NCBI GenBank assembly: GCA_013696915.1
Contig: JACCXR010000083.1
Span: 1-6,145 of the forward strand
Direction: 5' to 3'
From: Euzebyaceae bacterium
GTDB taxonomy: Bacteria > Actinomycetota > Nitriliruptoria > Euzebyales > Egibacteraceae
DNA length: 6,145 nt
This document shows, piece by piece, positions 5,494 to 6,145 of the stretch. The notes under the pieces were generated by a model. The model was not told where the DNA came from and ran no database searches. It was given only the letters and a program-made list of their open reading frames with translations. Position 1 is the stretch's first letter; each line of letters opens with the position of its first letter. A program made the translations under genes and the position numbers.

Positions 5494-6144
5494 TCAGTAT
5501 CCGGCCGCGACGTCGAGCAGCGCGTCGCAGACGGCGGCGGGACCGCCGAGCGCGACGACCCGGTCGGGCGCGAGACGCTCGATCTCGGCGCGCACGACCT
5601 GCGGGAGGTCGCCGCAGGACGGCACGAGCAGGATCGGCCCGTCGGTCAGCGACCCGCCGGCGACGGCGTCCGCGGGGTCGTCCGCGCGAGCGAGATACAC
5701 GACCTCGGCGCCGTCGGGGAAGGCGTGGGCGGAGATCGCGACGGCCGTCTCGATCCGCGAGGCGCCGGCGAGCCGGCTCCGCGCGCGCGGCGCCTCGGAG
5801 ACCGGCGTGTCGGGCGTCACGGGGGCGTGACGCAGGTCCCGGTCGCCGAGGGGTGCCGCGAGGGTCACGTCGGCCGACTCCGGGGACGGGTACGGGCACG
5901 AGATGGGTTCGGTCGGCCTCCGGAGCAGGACCCCGAGCGTCACCGCGTCCTCGGTCTCGTCCACCGCGATGCGGTCCAGGGTGTAGCAGCCGCCGGAGCG
6001 GTAGCGCAGGGTGAGCGTGCGCCCGTCCTCGCTGACCTCTTCGAGCCGCCAGCCGGCGCTGACGATCACGCCGTCCTCCGCCGCGACGGCGACCGATCCG
6101 GAGGCGATCAGGAGGAGGGACACGAGGGCGACGAGACGGCGCAT
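5494..6144 (-). CDS. Small secreted protein with N-terminal cysteine module and one cell-wall-binding repeat 2 (CWB2)
   Basis: The protein has 216 residues. Residues 1-22 are a Sec signal peptide (MRR, hydrophobic core, probable cleavage after A-x-A near 20-22). Residues about 26-106 form a beta-rich module with Cys53 and Cys83 and the ending A-P-L-G-D-R-D-L; I know similar modules in actinobacterial secreted proteins but cannot name a function. A Pro-rich hinge (107-119) leads to one CWB2-type repeat (124-216): RLAGASRIETAVAIS (124-138), L-A-R-A-D-D-P-A-D-A (151-160), G-P-I-L-L-V-P (169-175) and V-V-A-L-G-G (196-201). Cys177 and Cys206 could form a disulfide. CWB2 modules anchor proteins to the envelope and usually occur as three copies, so one copy is short. 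The ATG at 6142 leads directly into the signal peptide; its ribosome site lies outside the window. The gene converges on livF and has no evident link to transport. Confidence 0.8.
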   Translation of the reverse strand: MRRLVALVSLLLIASGSVAVAAEDGVIVSAGWRLEEVSEDGRTLTLRYRSGGCYTLDRIAVDETEDAVTLGVLLRRPTEPISCPYPSPESADVTLAAPLGDRDLRHAPVTPDTPVSEAPRARSRLAGASRIETAVAISAHAFPDGAEVVYLARADDPADAVAGGSLTDGPILLVPSCGDLPQVVRAEIERLAPDRVVALGGPAAVCDALLDVAAGY

Positions 6145-6145
6145 G

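Overview
The window is GC-rich DNA with strong G/C preference at third codon positions, several GTG starts and four-base gene overlaps. This points to an actinobacterium. A small secreted protein with a cell-wall-binding-repeat-2 (CWB2) module and an esterase-like phytase relative fit deep-branching groups such as Nitriliruptoria or Euzebyales. That placement is inference: no rRNA or marker gene is present.

Layout, left to right. (1) Positions 1-444 hold the C-terminal part of a phytase-like-domain protein running in from the left edge. (2) Positions 445-771 form a 327-base non-coding interval. It contains a tandem pair of 39-base hairpin repeats (37/39 identical), a separate strong hairpin at 622-657, a 12-base palindrome abutting it, and a weak candidate promoter followed by a good ribosome binding site. 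(3) Positions 772-5482 are one operon encoding a complete ABC importer of the branched-chain (hydrophobic) amino acid family: a Tat-type lipoprotein binding protein, two LivH/LivM permeases and two LivG/LivF ATPases. The three junctions livH-livM, livM-livG and livG-livF are all GTGA overlaps, so translation is probably coupled. (4) Positions 5494-6144, on the minus strand, encode a small secreted protein with an N-terminal cysteine-containing module and one CWB2 repeat. It converges on livF with only 11 bases between the stop codons.

Functionally, the lipoprotein should capture a small ligand at the outer face of the membrane and deliver it to the LivH-LivM channel, driven by LivG-LivF. The ligand cannot be read from the sequence: the family also takes up amides, urea, aromatic acids and other small molecules, and no catabolic or regulatory gene lies in the window. 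The flanking genes have no evident link to transport.

I see no CRISPR array, mobile element, tRNA, rRNA or convincing novel system. The least explained parts are the structured intergenic interval at 516-666 and the N-terminal module of the CWB2 protein.
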